The notes under the pieces are model-generated. The model did not search any database. It worked only from the letters and a program-made list of their open reading frames with translations, and was not told where the DNA came from. DNA of 64,000 nucleotides, taken from the NCBI GenBank assembly GCA_013348725.1, contig CP054689.1, positions 1,724,501-1,788,500 of the forward strand, written 5' to 3'. Positions 47,801-56,111 of the stretch are shown one piece after another. The number at the start of each line of letters is the position of its first letter. The first letter of the stretch is position 1. The position numbers and the translations under genes were made by a program. This DNA is from Ectothiorhodospiraceae bacterium 2226 (GTDB lineage Bacteria; Pseudomonadota; Gammaproteobacteria; GCA-013348725).

Positions 47801-48726
47801 TGATCAATGCCTGGGGTGCCGATGCGGCCGATCCGCTCGGCCCGCGCGACGCCGCGAGCCTGGCGACCCAACGCCGTTACCTGGAAGCCATGCTGCGCGC
47901 CCGTGGTTGGGCGTACACCTTGGTGAGCAGTGCCGAGGCGTTCGAGCAGCAGTTCGACGCGGCGACCTATACCGCCTACGCCCTGTTCAGCGAGCACATC
48001 AAACTGCCCGAAGCACTCCTGCACGCGTTGGTTGACGCGGTCGATCAAGGCGCGGGACTGCTCGTTGCCGGCGCGCATGATCAGCGCAACGGGCGTGTCG
48101 ACCAGTCGCTGGGTATCGACTTCCGCGGGCGCTTGCCGAACATCGCCGGCATCGAAGTCGACCCCCACGGCACCTTCGCCGGCGGCAACGCCGAGTTCCT
48201 GAGCGGCCTGATGCCATTGCGCGCACGCTTGGCGGGCGCCGCCCCCGTGGCCACCTACACGCCGCCGCCGCCGAATGGTGAGGCAACCGCCGCTGCGCAT
48301 CACAGCTACGGGGACGGGCGCTCGGCCTACATCGGCTTCGATGTGCTGGCCGAAGGCGCACTCACCGGCTCGGCGTTCCACGCGGGCCTCCTGGACGCCG
48401 CCTTGATGCATGTGGTGGGTGTTCCACCGACGCCCGCCGCGCGCGGCCTTGCTATCGAGATCCGCAACCACGGCCACGCGGCCGACGGGGAACTCATCCT
48501 GCCCGCAGCATTCGGCGTGCAGGTGCTCGACCTCGGGCTGGCACGCCTCGACAGCGCCGGAAATCTCGTCTGGGCCTTCCACCTGGAAGAGGGGGGCATC
48601 GCCCGTCTGCCCTTGTGGCTGCGCCGCGAACCGGATGGCCCCGACGAAGTCGCTGCGCTGCTGCGGATTACGACCACCGGCGGCGTGCTGGTCGACTACG
48701 GCACAGTCATCGTCCCGCTGCCATGA
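44866..48726 (+). CDS. Large secreted multi-domain protein (Ig/CARDB-like, amidotransferase-like end)
   Basis: A 1286-residue protein with a Sec signal (~1-31, cleavage near AQAS). N-terminal domain starts SHFRFGHVYWESRP; a cadherin/Ig-like domain follows (~285-390; NQPPAFDVPP, DPDLSDNVTL, FRWTPTEAQLGEHLVTFTA). Several CARDB/DUF11-like beta domains (~480-900) precede a Rossmann-like region (~985-1190; LGPRDAASLATQRRYLEAML, LVDAVDQGAGLLVAGAHD) resembling class I amidotransferase/ThuA-like folds. ATG overlaps the upstream stop. Residues ~205-230 contain a small internal duplication (VGIATRWRLSTRQESGIAT). Probably cell-surface or periplasmic; function unknown. Confidence 0.68.
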   Translation: MMASAMRNARIVMLLAALAVLLGMVSQEAQASHFRFGHVYWESRPEVSPNTVEFMVVVAFRRNGYRGTAPDGRVQVGDIMSVATGGLIKPRLNFGDGSVSSVLEFVVTAYSVEENWAIGLGRVPGTAGPGILKTYAAPTAAGGSPWTAFISDDCRLTSIRNYSCRYRVETKVNLASSHRSPRSNLPSIVSCGRGRTCQFHVPATQEVGIATRWRLSTRQESGIATPPGPPYSQAPLTVDSLTGVVTWEIDSTTPLGLYSTAVTMESSDNGVLTSASAIEFLVHVVDEDVNQPPAFDVPPTPQANETISVPIGAPLEFVVQAGDPDLSDNVTLNHVGLPNGAEFIAAPGNPATATFRWTPTEAQLGEHLVTFTAIDNRGRAALPHQLRIAVIDPAIRDVSVVAEVNDDNLRIAGGSFTRPPTQIDQHAGFTRVEWYFPTLTPQDAEDLNFTVDLQAPIGGERRLVTRTVFLEYTDINGNRIRQELDPQYVDVLPGIFAVDVATDRPVYGASETAQISSTLDNLSRFTATAQVDLAVVDEVGALVADLGLYDAPDLLSGESRAFEHLTFETGMVYMGHYGVRARALDATGIQVAEAFAPFEIRADLATSVGAQVGTDRPLYQAGETVEIRDRVHNLAANLLMQDLRVDTAVRDPAGEALWEASASLAQLRPNTFSDLVYNLPLGRAAPGTYSITLDVHHPDGALAARDITTFEVASTAETGVGLAGDVSAYPMPVLRTERVALAYRVTNDGNAPLSDLPITLSILDMATEQVYASWTRELASLAQGATADFDQAWDAVVPSSGGQYVAVLTAQVGDEQRILATAPVLVAEKLETAILPEYRGRLLALVDGPTALMDAEACPGAQELEFALSAPVGLHADHHVTVDLYDAAGGLLDQETAVVGGFHSAWMNRGAEGRFLALSRLDAGRLQWSLMNLSAPAVTPQLRVAVTVQGPEGDLQFDSGYFTHACAPGEADSHGDFTLINAWGADAADPLGPRDAASLATQRRYLEAMLRARGWAYTLVSSAEAFEQQFDAATYTAYALFSEHIKLPEALLHALVDAVDQGAGLLVAGAHDQRNGRVDQSLGIDFRGRLPNIAGIEVDPHGTFAGGNAEFLSGLMPLRARLAGAAPVATYTPPPPNGEATAAAHHSYGDGRSAYIGFDVLAEGALTGSAFHAGLLDAALMHVVGVPPTPAARGLAIEIRNHGHAADGELILPAAFGVQVLDLGLARLDSAGNLVWAFHLEEGGIARLPLWLRREPDGPDEVAALLRITTTGGVLVDYGTVIVPLP

Positions 48727-48804
48727 CCGATGGCCGGCCTCGTCGGCCGGCCGCCCAGAACACCAACAAGAACCCACGACCAGAACAATAACAGGGACAT
48801 CGCT

Positions 48805-51798
48805 ATGACCTCGCTCCGCTACTGCCGCGACGGCGCACCGCCGGCCTACCAGGCGCCCGCTATCCTTTCGCTCCTGCGGCAGAGCTACCTGAGTCGAACG
48901 CTGGCCGCGCTGGTGATCGTCGCGTTCACGATGCTCATCACGCAGCCGGTTGCGGCCGCCTTCCAGGGCGCAGCACAAACCCCGCCCGCGCCGCAACCGG
49001 TGCCCCCGAGCAAGGCGGACCAACTCTCGCGGGCGCTGCAGAAAGCGCGCGACGTCTCCGCCGTGGCCGTCGACCGCGCGGCGCGCGGGCAGGCCATCGC
49101 CGAGGAGCGCCGCGAACTCGCTACGCTGCGTCGCCAGCTGGTGGACCTGCGCGCCGAGGCCATGGCCGACTTTGCCTCCGTCGGCGCTATGCTGCAGGCG
49201 CGCGAGGTCCCGGAGGTCATCCACCAGCGTCAACGCGACGCGGTGGCCGCGTTCAATGCCGAAATGGACGGCCTGCTCGAAGAACTCGCCGAGGTGGAGG
49301 CCGCGGATACCGATGAGGGCGTGCGGCGCGGCCTCGAGCGCGCCAAGCAACGCCTGACCGAGCGTCAGCTCGAGCGCAGTCAGCACCCTTTCAATCCCAA
49401 CGAGCTGCCCCACGGCCCGCAGCTCCCGAATCCGGACAATCGCCCCAAGCTCGAGGAGCACGAGTTCCGCGCCGCCGGCCTCTACAGCAACCCCCTGGTC
49501 CAGCTCGCGGCGCTGGAGAACTACCGCTTCGACACCCTGCCAGGCGCCGCCGATCCCGCCTACCTGGGCGAGACGGTCGAGGTGCCGCTCACGCCCGCCA
49601 TCCGCGCCAAGGCCGAAGAACTCGGTTACGAGCCGGTCAACATCTACCACTGGGTGCGCAATCACGTCGAATGGGTCCCATCCTGGGGCGCGGTGCAGGA
49701 CGCCGACCTCACGCTGTCGGCGCAGCGCGGCAACGCCATGGATACCGCCAGCCTGCTCATTGCCCTGCTGCGCGCCTCCGGCGTGCCGGCGCGCTATGTT
49801 CACGGCACCATCGAGGTCCCCGAAGCGCGCTTCCGCAATTGGGCCGGCGGCTTCGAGAGCATCGAAGCCGCCATGAACTACGCGTCCTCCGGCGGTATCC
49901 CCACCACTGGCATCACTCAGGGCGGGCGCGTGGTCACAGTGCGTATGGAACACGTCTGGGCTGAGGCGGCAGTGGACTTCCTCCCCTCCCGTGCCGCCAT
50001 CATGCGCGAGGCCGACACCTGGCTCGCGCTCGATGCCAGCTACAAACAGTACGAATACCTGGAAGGGCTCGATGTGGCCGCCATCGCCAACCTCGACGGC
50101 GAGGCCTTGGCCGCGAGCTTCATGGCCAGCGGTGCCGTAGACGAGGCGGCCGGCTGGGTGCAGGGGCTGGACGCCTCCATTATCGAGGCCGCGCAGCAAG
50201 ACGCCCGCCAGGCGCTGGAAGCCCACATCGAGCAAATGACCGATCCCACGGTGGGCGACGTCATCGGCGGCCGTAAGGTCGTCATCCGCGAGGCACCCGT
50301 GCTGCCCTCCGCCATGCCCTTTGCGCGCATCGTCGAAGGCGCCCGCTACGCTGCGCTACCGGCCGCCCTGCAGCCCACCATCACCTTCGGTCTGGGTGCC
50401 GACATCCTCGGCACGCCACTCGCCCAGGCCCAGTTCCCCTGGGCGCAGCTCAACAACCGCAAGGTGACCCTCTCCTTCCGTCCCGCCACGCAGGCCGATG
50501 AGGATGCGCTGCACGCGCTCCTGCCCGAAGGCGAAATCACCGACATCAGCCAGCTGCCCAGCAGCATCCCCGCCTACCTCATCAAGGTCGTGCCCGAGCT
50601 AAAGGTCGAGGGCGAGACGGAGCTTGCGGGCGCAGCCATGAAGCTGGGCGAAGAACTGGCCTTCCGGTACAGCGTGCGCGATCCGGTCCACGGCATGCGC
50701 CATTATCCAAATAAAGTGTTAGCCGGTTCGTACATTGCTGTAGGCGTGATAGGCGGCAATGTGGCCCCAAGCAGTCTGCGGGATGCTCAGAGTGAGCTGG
50801 AATCTACCCGCACGAAGCTTGGGTCAGGAGAGGATGGGCAACTCGAAGGGTTGACCCGCGAAGACTTGCTGGGCGAGATGTTTCATGCTGGGTTATTAGG
50901 CTATTTCGCGCAGTATAATGCTGTAGGACGTCTGATTGCCCAGAGTCGAGGGGGTCATTTCCAGCTCGTCAATTCGGCAGGAAGCTATGGTTACGTGCCA
51001 ACCGTCACGTACTTTTTTGGTGTCCCTCGTGCTGTTATCCCTGGTGGCGTAGAAATGGACCTCGACCGGGTGGCGCATGTGTCGAATGTGGATCAACAGC
51101 CCCCCTCCATGTGGGCTGCCTTCAACTTTCATGTTGGCGCCGTAGCTTCGGCACTTGAGCATGTACTGCCCGAACAGATGTTCAAAAGGAACGGCGGCAC
51201 CGGCGGGGCGGTTTCTGCAGTGAAGGCACTGCAGCTTGCCGCCGCACAGGGCCAGCGAATCTACCACATCACCAAGGCAAATCAGGGCATCATGTTGCCG
51301 GATGTCCGGCAAAGCCAAGTGGTAATGAATGACATTTCTGCGGCGCTGGCGGTAGGTAAAGAGGTTGTTGTGCACGCGAGCCCGATCAGTGTGCCAGGCT
51401 GGGTTGGTGCGGGCTATGTGATTGTCGATCCAAGTACGGGCGCCGGTGCGTGGAAGATCGGGGGAGGCGCAAATGGGGGCTTTCTCTCGGAAGATGCGGC
51501 AGGAATACTTGGGTTTATGGGGTTTGCCCTCGGGATGATAGGCGCTGGATTTGGCGCGCCCATCCTCGTGTTTCTCGCAGCTGCTATCGCTATGATCATA
51601 GCCGTTAACCTAATCCTCGAATATTTAACCGTAGATCATAACTGCTCGGGTCTTGATTACCTTATCGGTCTCGCAGTGCTGGCCGCGTTTGCTGGTATAT
51701 TTGCGTCGGGTATCGGGGCGATAATTGTCATGTATGTCGGTCTAATCGCCGGAGGGGCAGCCTTAGCAACCGCTAAATCTAGCGTTTGTGCAAACTAG
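48805..51798 (+). CDS. Secreted pseudo-transglutaminase protein with variable hydrophobic C-terminal tail (full-length copy)
   Basis: A 997-residue protein: signal/anchor helix (~32-52), coiled coil (~65-170), transglutaminase-like core (~270-420) in which His383 and Asp410 are kept but the usual Cys position reads RGNAMD (Ala311). A conserved module (~345-889) ends with GAWKIGGGA; the last ~108 residues form about four Gly-rich membrane helices with no match to the other tails. From ~50,700 the DNA turns AT-richer and departs from the cassettes, which are near-identical upstream. Similar transglutaminase modules precede variable ends in RHS/polymorphic-toxin proteins (recalled family knowledge). 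Start at 48805; an earlier frame lacks a signal at the right place. Confidence 0.75.
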   Translation: MTSLRYCRDGAPPAYQAPAILSLLRQSYLSRTLAALVIVAFTMLITQPVAAAFQGAAQTPPAPQPVPPSKADQLSRALQKARDVSAVAVDRAARGQAIAEERRELATLRRQLVDLRAEAMADFASVGAMLQAREVPEVIHQRQRDAVAAFNAEMDGLLEELAEVEAADTDEGVRRGLERAKQRLTERQLERSQHPFNPNELPHGPQLPNPDNRPKLEEHEFRAAGLYSNPLVQLAALENYRFDTLPGAADPAYLGETVEVPLTPAIRAKAEELGYEPVNIYHWVRNHVEWVPSWGAVQDADLTLSAQRGNAMDTASLLIALLRASGVPARYVHGTIEVPEARFRNWAGGFESIEAAMNYASSGGIPTTGITQGGRVVTVRMEHVWAEAAVDFLPSRAAIMREADTWLALDASYKQYEYLEGLDVAAIANLDGEALAASFMASGAVDEAAGWVQGLDASIIEAAQQDARQALEAHIEQMTDPTVGDVIGGRKVVIREAPVLPSAMPFARIVEGARYAALPAALQPTITFGLGADILGTPLAQAQFPWAQLNNRKVTLSFRPATQADEDALHALLPEGEITDISQLPSSIPAYLIKVVPELKVEGETELAGAAMKLGEELAFRYSVRDPVHGMRHYPNKVLAGSYIAVGVIGGNVAPSSLRDAQSELESTRTKLGSGEDGQLEGLTREDLLGEMFHAGLLGYFAQYNAVGRLIAQSRGGHFQLVNSAGSYGYVPTVTYFFGVPRAVIPGGVEMDLDRVAHVSNVDQQPPSMWAAFNFHVGAVASALEHVLPEQMFKRNGGTGGAVSAVKALQLAAAQGQRIYHITKANQGIMLPDVRQSQVVMNDISAALAVGKEVVVHASPISVPGWVGAGYVIVDPSTGAGAWKIGGGANGGFLSEDAAGILGFMGFALGMIGAGFGAPILVFLAAAIAMIIAVNLILEYLTVDHNCSGLDYLIGLAVLAAFAGIFASGIGAIIVMYVGLIAGGAALATAKSSVCAN

Positions 51799-51809
51799 AG
51801 GAGACATTC

Positions 51810-52049
51810 TTGCAATCTGGGTTAGCCAACTTTCTGCTGTTTCTTACCGACGCGGCTATTGTAGTCTTCGCGGGCATGGCGATCTTTGGGGCGCTGAAAG
51901 GAAGAGCGTACGCGTTAGGGCGTTGGTACACCGCCGCGGAGGGGAGATCTGCATATTGGCAAGTGATTATCGGCTATGTTTTTCTCGTGATCGTGTTGGC
52001 GTATATTCGGTTCGCTGTTTATCCCGAGGCACTTTACCCCCATCTGTAA
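51810..52049 (+). CDS. Small membrane protein following the full-length variable tail (candidate partner 1)
   Basis: A 79-residue protein with two to three helices (LANFLLFLTDAAIVVFAGMAIFG, WQVIIGYVFLVIVLAYIRFAV). A TTG start at 51810 is proposed because GAGGAG lies seven bases upstream; an earlier TTG (51786) would overlap the upstream stop. It sits 11 bases after the variable tail, the position of immunity genes in toxin modules. No sequence relation to the other partners is visible. Partner function is inference. Confidence 0.5.
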   Translation: MQSGLANFLLFLTDAAIVVFAGMAIFGALKGRAYALGRWYTAAEGRSAYWQVIIGYVFLVIVLAYIRFAVYPEALYPHL

Positions 52050-52128
52050 TAATTGATGCTTGGCTATAGGTAACGTGAGGAAAAAGGGGTGGAAAAAGGG
52101 GGCGGTGCGTTCAACCGGTCGATGCAAC

Positions 52129-52310
52129 AGCCCGCGTAGGTTGGGCTGACGAAAGGAAGCCCAACGTTGTTCCCGATCGCGCCGGATCGGACTACTCAGT
52201 CTGATCAGTTTTTTGCATCGCTAAAGGCGACGAGCACGCGTACGAGGGGCATGCACATCGAGAGCTTGAGGGGTGTTGGGCTTCCTTCGTCAGCCCAACC
52301 TACGTGAACT
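52129..52310. repeat. Palindromic interspersed repeat, copy 1 (full length, 182 bp)
   Basis: Each end is a hairpin: GTTGGGCT...AGCCCAAC on the left (52141-52165) and GTTGGGCT...AGCCCAAC on the right (52275-52299), together forming ~29-bp terminal inverted repeats around a ~110-bp centre that codes for nothing. Right terminus CTACGTGAACT (52300-52310) supplies the GTG start of the next frame. Translating the ends gives MLGFLRQPNL-type peptides, not genes. Confidence 0.8.
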
Positions 52311-54316
52311 GGGCCGGCGGCTTCGAGAGCATCGAGGCGGCGATGGACTACGCCTCCTCGGGCGGGATCCCCGCCACCAGCCTCACCCAGGGCGGCAGCG
52401 TCGTGATGGTGCGCATGGAGCACGTCTGGGTCGAGGCGGCGGTGGACTTTCTGCCCTCGCGCGCTGCCATCATGCGCGAAGCCGACACCTGGCTCGCGCT
52501 CGATGCCAGCTACAAGCAGTACGAATACCTGGAAGGGCTCGATGTGGCCGCCATCGCCAACCTCGACGGCGAGGCCTTGGCCGCGAGCTTCATGGCCAGC
52601 GGTGCCGTAGACGAGGCGGCCGGCTGGGTGCAGGGGCTGGACGCCTCCATTATCGAGGCCGCGCAGGAAGACGCCCGTCAGGCGCTGGAAGCCCATATCG
52701 AGCAAATGACCGACCCGACCGTGGGCGACGTCATTGGCGGTCGCAAGGTCATCATTCGCGAGGCGCCCGTGCTGCCCTCCGCCATGCCCTATGACCGCGT
52801 CGTCGATGGCGCCCGCTACGCCGCGCTGCCGGCCGCCCTGCAGCCCACCATCGCCTTCGGTCTCGGCGCCGACATCCTCGGCACGCCACTCGCCCAGGCC
52901 CAGTTCCCCTGGGCGCAACTCAACAACCGCAAGGTAACGCTCTCCTTCCGTCCCGCCACGCAGGCCGATGAGGATGCGCTGCACGCGCTCCTGCCCGAAG
53001 GCGAGATCACCGACATCAGCCAGCTGCCGAGCAGCATCCCCGCCTACCTCATCAAGGTCGTGCCCGAGCTAAAGGTCGAGGGCGAGACGGTGCTGGCAGG
53101 CGCAGCGATGAACCTGGGAGAGGAGCTGGCGTTCAGGTACAGCGTGCGCGACCCGATCCACGGTCTGCGCCATTATCCGAACAAGGTAGTGGCGGGTTCC
53201 TACCTCGCGGTGGCGGTGGTCGGCGGCGGGGTGGCAACGGGCAGCCTACGAGAGGCGCAGGCCCGCCTCGAAGCCACCGGCGGCGCGTTGGCCTCGACGG
53301 ACGATACATTGCTCGCCGGGCTCACTCGCGAAGACCTACTGGGGGACATGTTCTACGCAGGACTTCTGGGGTACTTCGCGCAGTACCAAGCCCTGGGACA
53401 CCTCTCCGCCCTAAGCCAGAGCGCGCACTTCCAACTCGCAACCTCGGCGGGGACCTATGGCTACGTTCCCCAGGTGAGCTATTTCTTCGGCCTGCCCCGC
53501 GCAATCACACCGGGGGGAGTCGAGATGGACCTGGACAGGGTGGCACACACCTCCAGCGTTGACGGTCAGGGCGCCGATGCCTGGCGCCAGTTCAACTTCC
53601 AGCTCGGCGCGCTGTCCTCAGCCCTGGAGCACGCCGTGCCCGAGCAGATGTTCGTGACGCCCGAGAACCCCGGCGAGGCGGTCTCGGCGGTCAAGGCTCT
53701 GCAGCTCGCCGCCCAAGGGGGTCAACGGGTTTATCATGTCAATCAGGCCAATCAGGCCGAGGCTCTCACGAACATCCGCCAGAACAGTCTGACCATGAGC
53801 GAAATCCGCGCAGCGTTGGCGGTGGGTAAGGAGGTGATCGTGCACACCGACCCAATCAGCGTGCCGGGGTGGAGCGGCGCGGGGTATGTGATCATTGATG
53901 CGGAGACGGGAGCGGGGGCTTGGAAGATTGGGGGTGGAGCAAAGGGTAGCTTCTTCGAGGATGTGGGGGTGGGGCTGTGGATATTGCTGCAAGCCCTAAT
54001 CTCCAATGCGGAGAATGCTGCTTTACGCGCTCTCGGCGCGCTCAGCCAAGCAATAGAATTCATAGAGAACGTATACTCAGCGATCACTAGTTGCCCATCG
54101 AATGCCTTGCCGCTCGTCGTTTTCGCGATCGTTGCATCTACTTTGATTTCAATTGCGTTCGTGGCGGCGGCCGCCGCGGTGGGTGGTGTGTTTGCGGCTA
54201 TCGCTGCGAGCATATTCGTTTCGTCAATATTTCATTGGGCGATTGGGAGCATGTTGAACATATGTCGTCTGGTCGCAGTGAGGAGCGAAAATGATTCGAC
54301 CGCTGCTACTGCGTAG
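52304..54316 (+). CDS. Cassette 1: 5'-truncated pseudo-transglutaminase module with its own hydrophobic tail
   Basis: An open frame of 670 codons that begins at the repeat terminus (GTG AAC TGG) and matches the full-length protein from its residue 346 on, so signal peptide, coiled coil and first half of the transglutaminase-like domain are missing. It runs to GAWKIGGGAKG, then ends in ~122 unrelated residues with two or three membrane helices (PLVVFAIVASTLISIAFVAAAAAVGG). No promoter or good ribosome site is seen, so it is probably silent as such. Residues up to the motif are ~98% identical to cassette 2. Confidence 0.7.
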   Translation: MNWAGGFESIEAAMDYASSGGIPATSLTQGGSVVMVRMEHVWVEAAVDFLPSRAAIMREADTWLALDASYKQYEYLEGLDVAAIANLDGEALAASFMASGAVDEAAGWVQGLDASIIEAAQEDARQALEAHIEQMTDPTVGDVIGGRKVIIREAPVLPSAMPYDRVVDGARYAALPAALQPTIAFGLGADILGTPLAQAQFPWAQLNNRKVTLSFRPATQADEDALHALLPEGEITDISQLPSSIPAYLIKVVPELKVEGETVLAGAAMNLGEELAFRYSVRDPIHGLRHYPNKVVAGSYLAVAVVGGGVATGSLREAQARLEATGGALASTDDTLLAGLTREDLLGDMFYAGLLGYFAQYQALGHLSALSQSAHFQLATSAGTYGYVPQVSYFFGLPRAITPGGVEMDLDRVAHTSSVDGQGADAWRQFNFQLGALSSALEHAVPEQMFVTPENPGEAVSAVKALQLAAQGGQRVYHVNQANQAEALTNIRQNSLTMSEIRAALAVGKEVIVHTDPISVPGWSGAGYVIIDAETGAGAWKIGGGAKGSFFEDVGVGLWILLQALISNAENAALRALGALSQAIEFIENVYSAITSCPSNALPLVVFAIVASTLISIAFVAAAAAVGGVFAAIAASIFVSSIFHWAIGSMLNICRLVAVRSENDSTAATA

Positions 54317-54536
54317 TATTCTCTGGATCCTGGCAGGATTGCTTTTCATCTGGCCACTGGCGTTGATGATGGCGGGGGGGCAAACTGTGGCGTTCGTGAT
54401 CGCTTCCATCGGTTGGGGGCTATTCATTCCAGCGCTTGATCACGTGGATATGAAGCCGATTCGAACGCCGCGACAGCGCTACGTAATCAGCATATCGCTC
54501 CTCATGCTTAGCGTTCTTCTTGTGCGCCCCGGCTAG
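54291..54536 (+). CDS. Small membrane protein paired with cassette 1 (candidate partner 2)
   Basis: An 81-residue protein with three helices (LLRSILWILAGLLFIWPLALMM, TVAFVIASIGWGLFIPALDH, YVISISLLMLSVLLV). The ATG lies 26 bases inside the cassette 1 frame and has GAGGAG just upstream, so it can be translated independently. Unrelated to the other partners in sequence but equal in position and type. Confidence 0.55.
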   Translation: MIRPLLLRSILWILAGLLFIWPLALMMAGGQTVAFVIASIGWGLFIPALDHVDMKPIRTPRQRYVISISLLMLSVLLVRPG

Positions 54537-54602
54537 AACCCCGCATACATGGCGATACAAAGGGGGTGGACGTACTTCTGTGGAATCTCTGAATACCTCC
54601 CG

Positions 54603-54745
54603 CGCCTTCGGCAAATCGTTGCATCGCGCGTTCATCCCAAGAAACCATGCCCTGAGACAGCAGCATCCGGTAGCTTCGGATAGCGCCCTGCATGGATAAA
54701 TGAACGCTGACTCATAAGAGAGAAGATGCCGAATGGCTCGCCTTC
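54603..54745. repeat. Diverged second repeat (copy a)
   Basis: Shares with 63473-63625 the blocks AATCGTTGCATCGC, CCCTGAG-CAGCATC and GAGAGAAGATGCCGAATGG in the same order. The minus strand of both can be read as a similar short peptide (GAIRSYRMLLSQGMV / GAIRIYLMMLAQGMV), perhaps a gene remnant. No intact gene. Confidence 0.4.
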
Positions 54746-54825
54746 GGCTTGGAAGACAGTCATGAGCACAGAGTCGTCCACGCTTATGCGGCCCGGAGCA
54801 CGCATGCCCTGGCGCTGCAGCGGGA

Positions 54826-54990
54826 GCCCGCGTAGATGGGCTGAAGAAAGGAAGCCCAACGTTGTTCCCTGTCGCGCCGGATCGGATTACTCGGTCTGAT
54901 CAACTATCTGCATCGCTCGACGAGCACGCGTACGAGGGGCATTCACATCAAGAGCTTGAGGGGCGTGGGGCTTCCTTCGTCAGCCCAACC
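54826..54990. repeat. Palindromic interspersed repeat, copy 2 (degenerate)
   Basis: Same centre as copy 1 (GCACGCGTACGAGGGGCAT present) but the outer left hairpin is mutated and the right end reads CCCAACCCAAG instead of CCTACGTGAACT. It stands back to back with copy 3. Confidence 0.65.
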
Positions 54991-55099
54991 CAAGCCCGCG
55001 TAGGTTGATGTGATGGTCTCCTCCCCTTTCTAACCGGCGTCATGTGCGCCACGATGGAGATGTTAAGCAACCATCGAAACGAAAGAAGAGGAGACCGCC

Positions 55100-56111
55100 A
55101 TGAAGATTACAACGGTCGGGCTGGACCTGGCAAAGAGCGTGTTCCATGTGGTGTGTTTTGATGCCTCACACCACGAGGTTGGCAAGCGGATGCTGCGTCG
55201 AAGCGAGGTCATGAAGTACTTTTCCCACCTGGAGCCCTGCCGGGTGGCGATGGAGGCCTGCGCCGGCGCTCATTATTGGGGACGTGAGCTGCAGCGGTTG
55301 GGTCACCGGGTAAAGCTGATTGCGCCGCAATTCGTGAAGCCGTACGTGCAGGGCAACAAGAATGACTACAACGATGCCCGGGCGATAGCGGAGGCCGCGA
55401 CCCGGCCGGCGATGCGCGCAGTGAGCATCAAGAGCGTCGAGCAACAGGACATCCAGGCGCTACATCGCCTGCGGGCGCAGCGCATCAAGGAACGCACTGC
55501 CCTGTGCAACCAGCTGCGGGCGTTGGTGGCGGAGTATGGACTGGTGATGAACAAGGGTGGCCTCGGTACGACGTGCTGTGCCGCAGTTGCTGGAAGACGC
55601 TGAAAACGGCCTGAGCACCCTGTTTCGCGGCCTCCTGAAGCGGGGTTATGACCAGCTTGTCGAGTTAGAGGGCCACATTGACTTCTACACTGGTCAGATT
55701 GAGCAAACCAGCCGTCAGGACGAGCGTTGCAGGCGCTTGCAGGCCGTGCCGGGATTCGGACCGATCGTGGCCAGCGTCTTTGTCGGCCAGGTGGGCGATG
55801 GCAAGGCTTTCCGGCGGGGGCGCGACGTGTCAGCGGCGCTGGGTCTGGTGCCGCGCCAGCACAGCAGCGGCGGCAAGGAGGTATTGCTGGGGATCAGCAA
55901 GAAGGGCGACGGCTATTTACGCAGCCTGCTAGTCCACGGCGCGCGCAGTGTGGTGCTGCACGCCAAGGCCAAGGACGATAAATTGAGTCAATGGATTAAC
56001 CGACTGTGCGAACGACGGGGCATCAACAAAACCGCCGTCGCGCTGGCCAACAAACTGGCCCGTATGGGCTGGGCGCTGTTACGGAACGACACCAAATATT
56101 GCCCCGCCTGA
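55100..56111 (+). pseudogene. IS110-family transposase, frameshifted (copy A)
   Basis: N-terminal DEDD/RuvC-like part (55100-55603) with GLDLAKSVFHVV and KNDYNDARAIAEA; C-terminal transposase_20 part in the +1 frame (55557-56111) with LQAVPGFGPIVAS and LGLVPRQHSSGG, including the region that carries the conserved serine of the family. The break lies near 55555: one base too many, or a +1 shift, since a single frame would read on as ASVRRAVPQLLEDAENG. No obvious slippery run. The identical break occurs in copy B. Confidence 0.8.

Noticed and set aside
47662-50235. 857-codon minus-strand frame
   Set aside because: Antisense of two well-supported secreted-protein genes; its recurrence at 52205-52984 and 56442-57221 only mirrors the cassette homology.
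52273-52310. Peptides starting MLGFLRQPNLRE at several repeat ends
   Set aside because: Translations of the palindromic repeat terminus, not genes; the same peptide precedes unrelated continuations.
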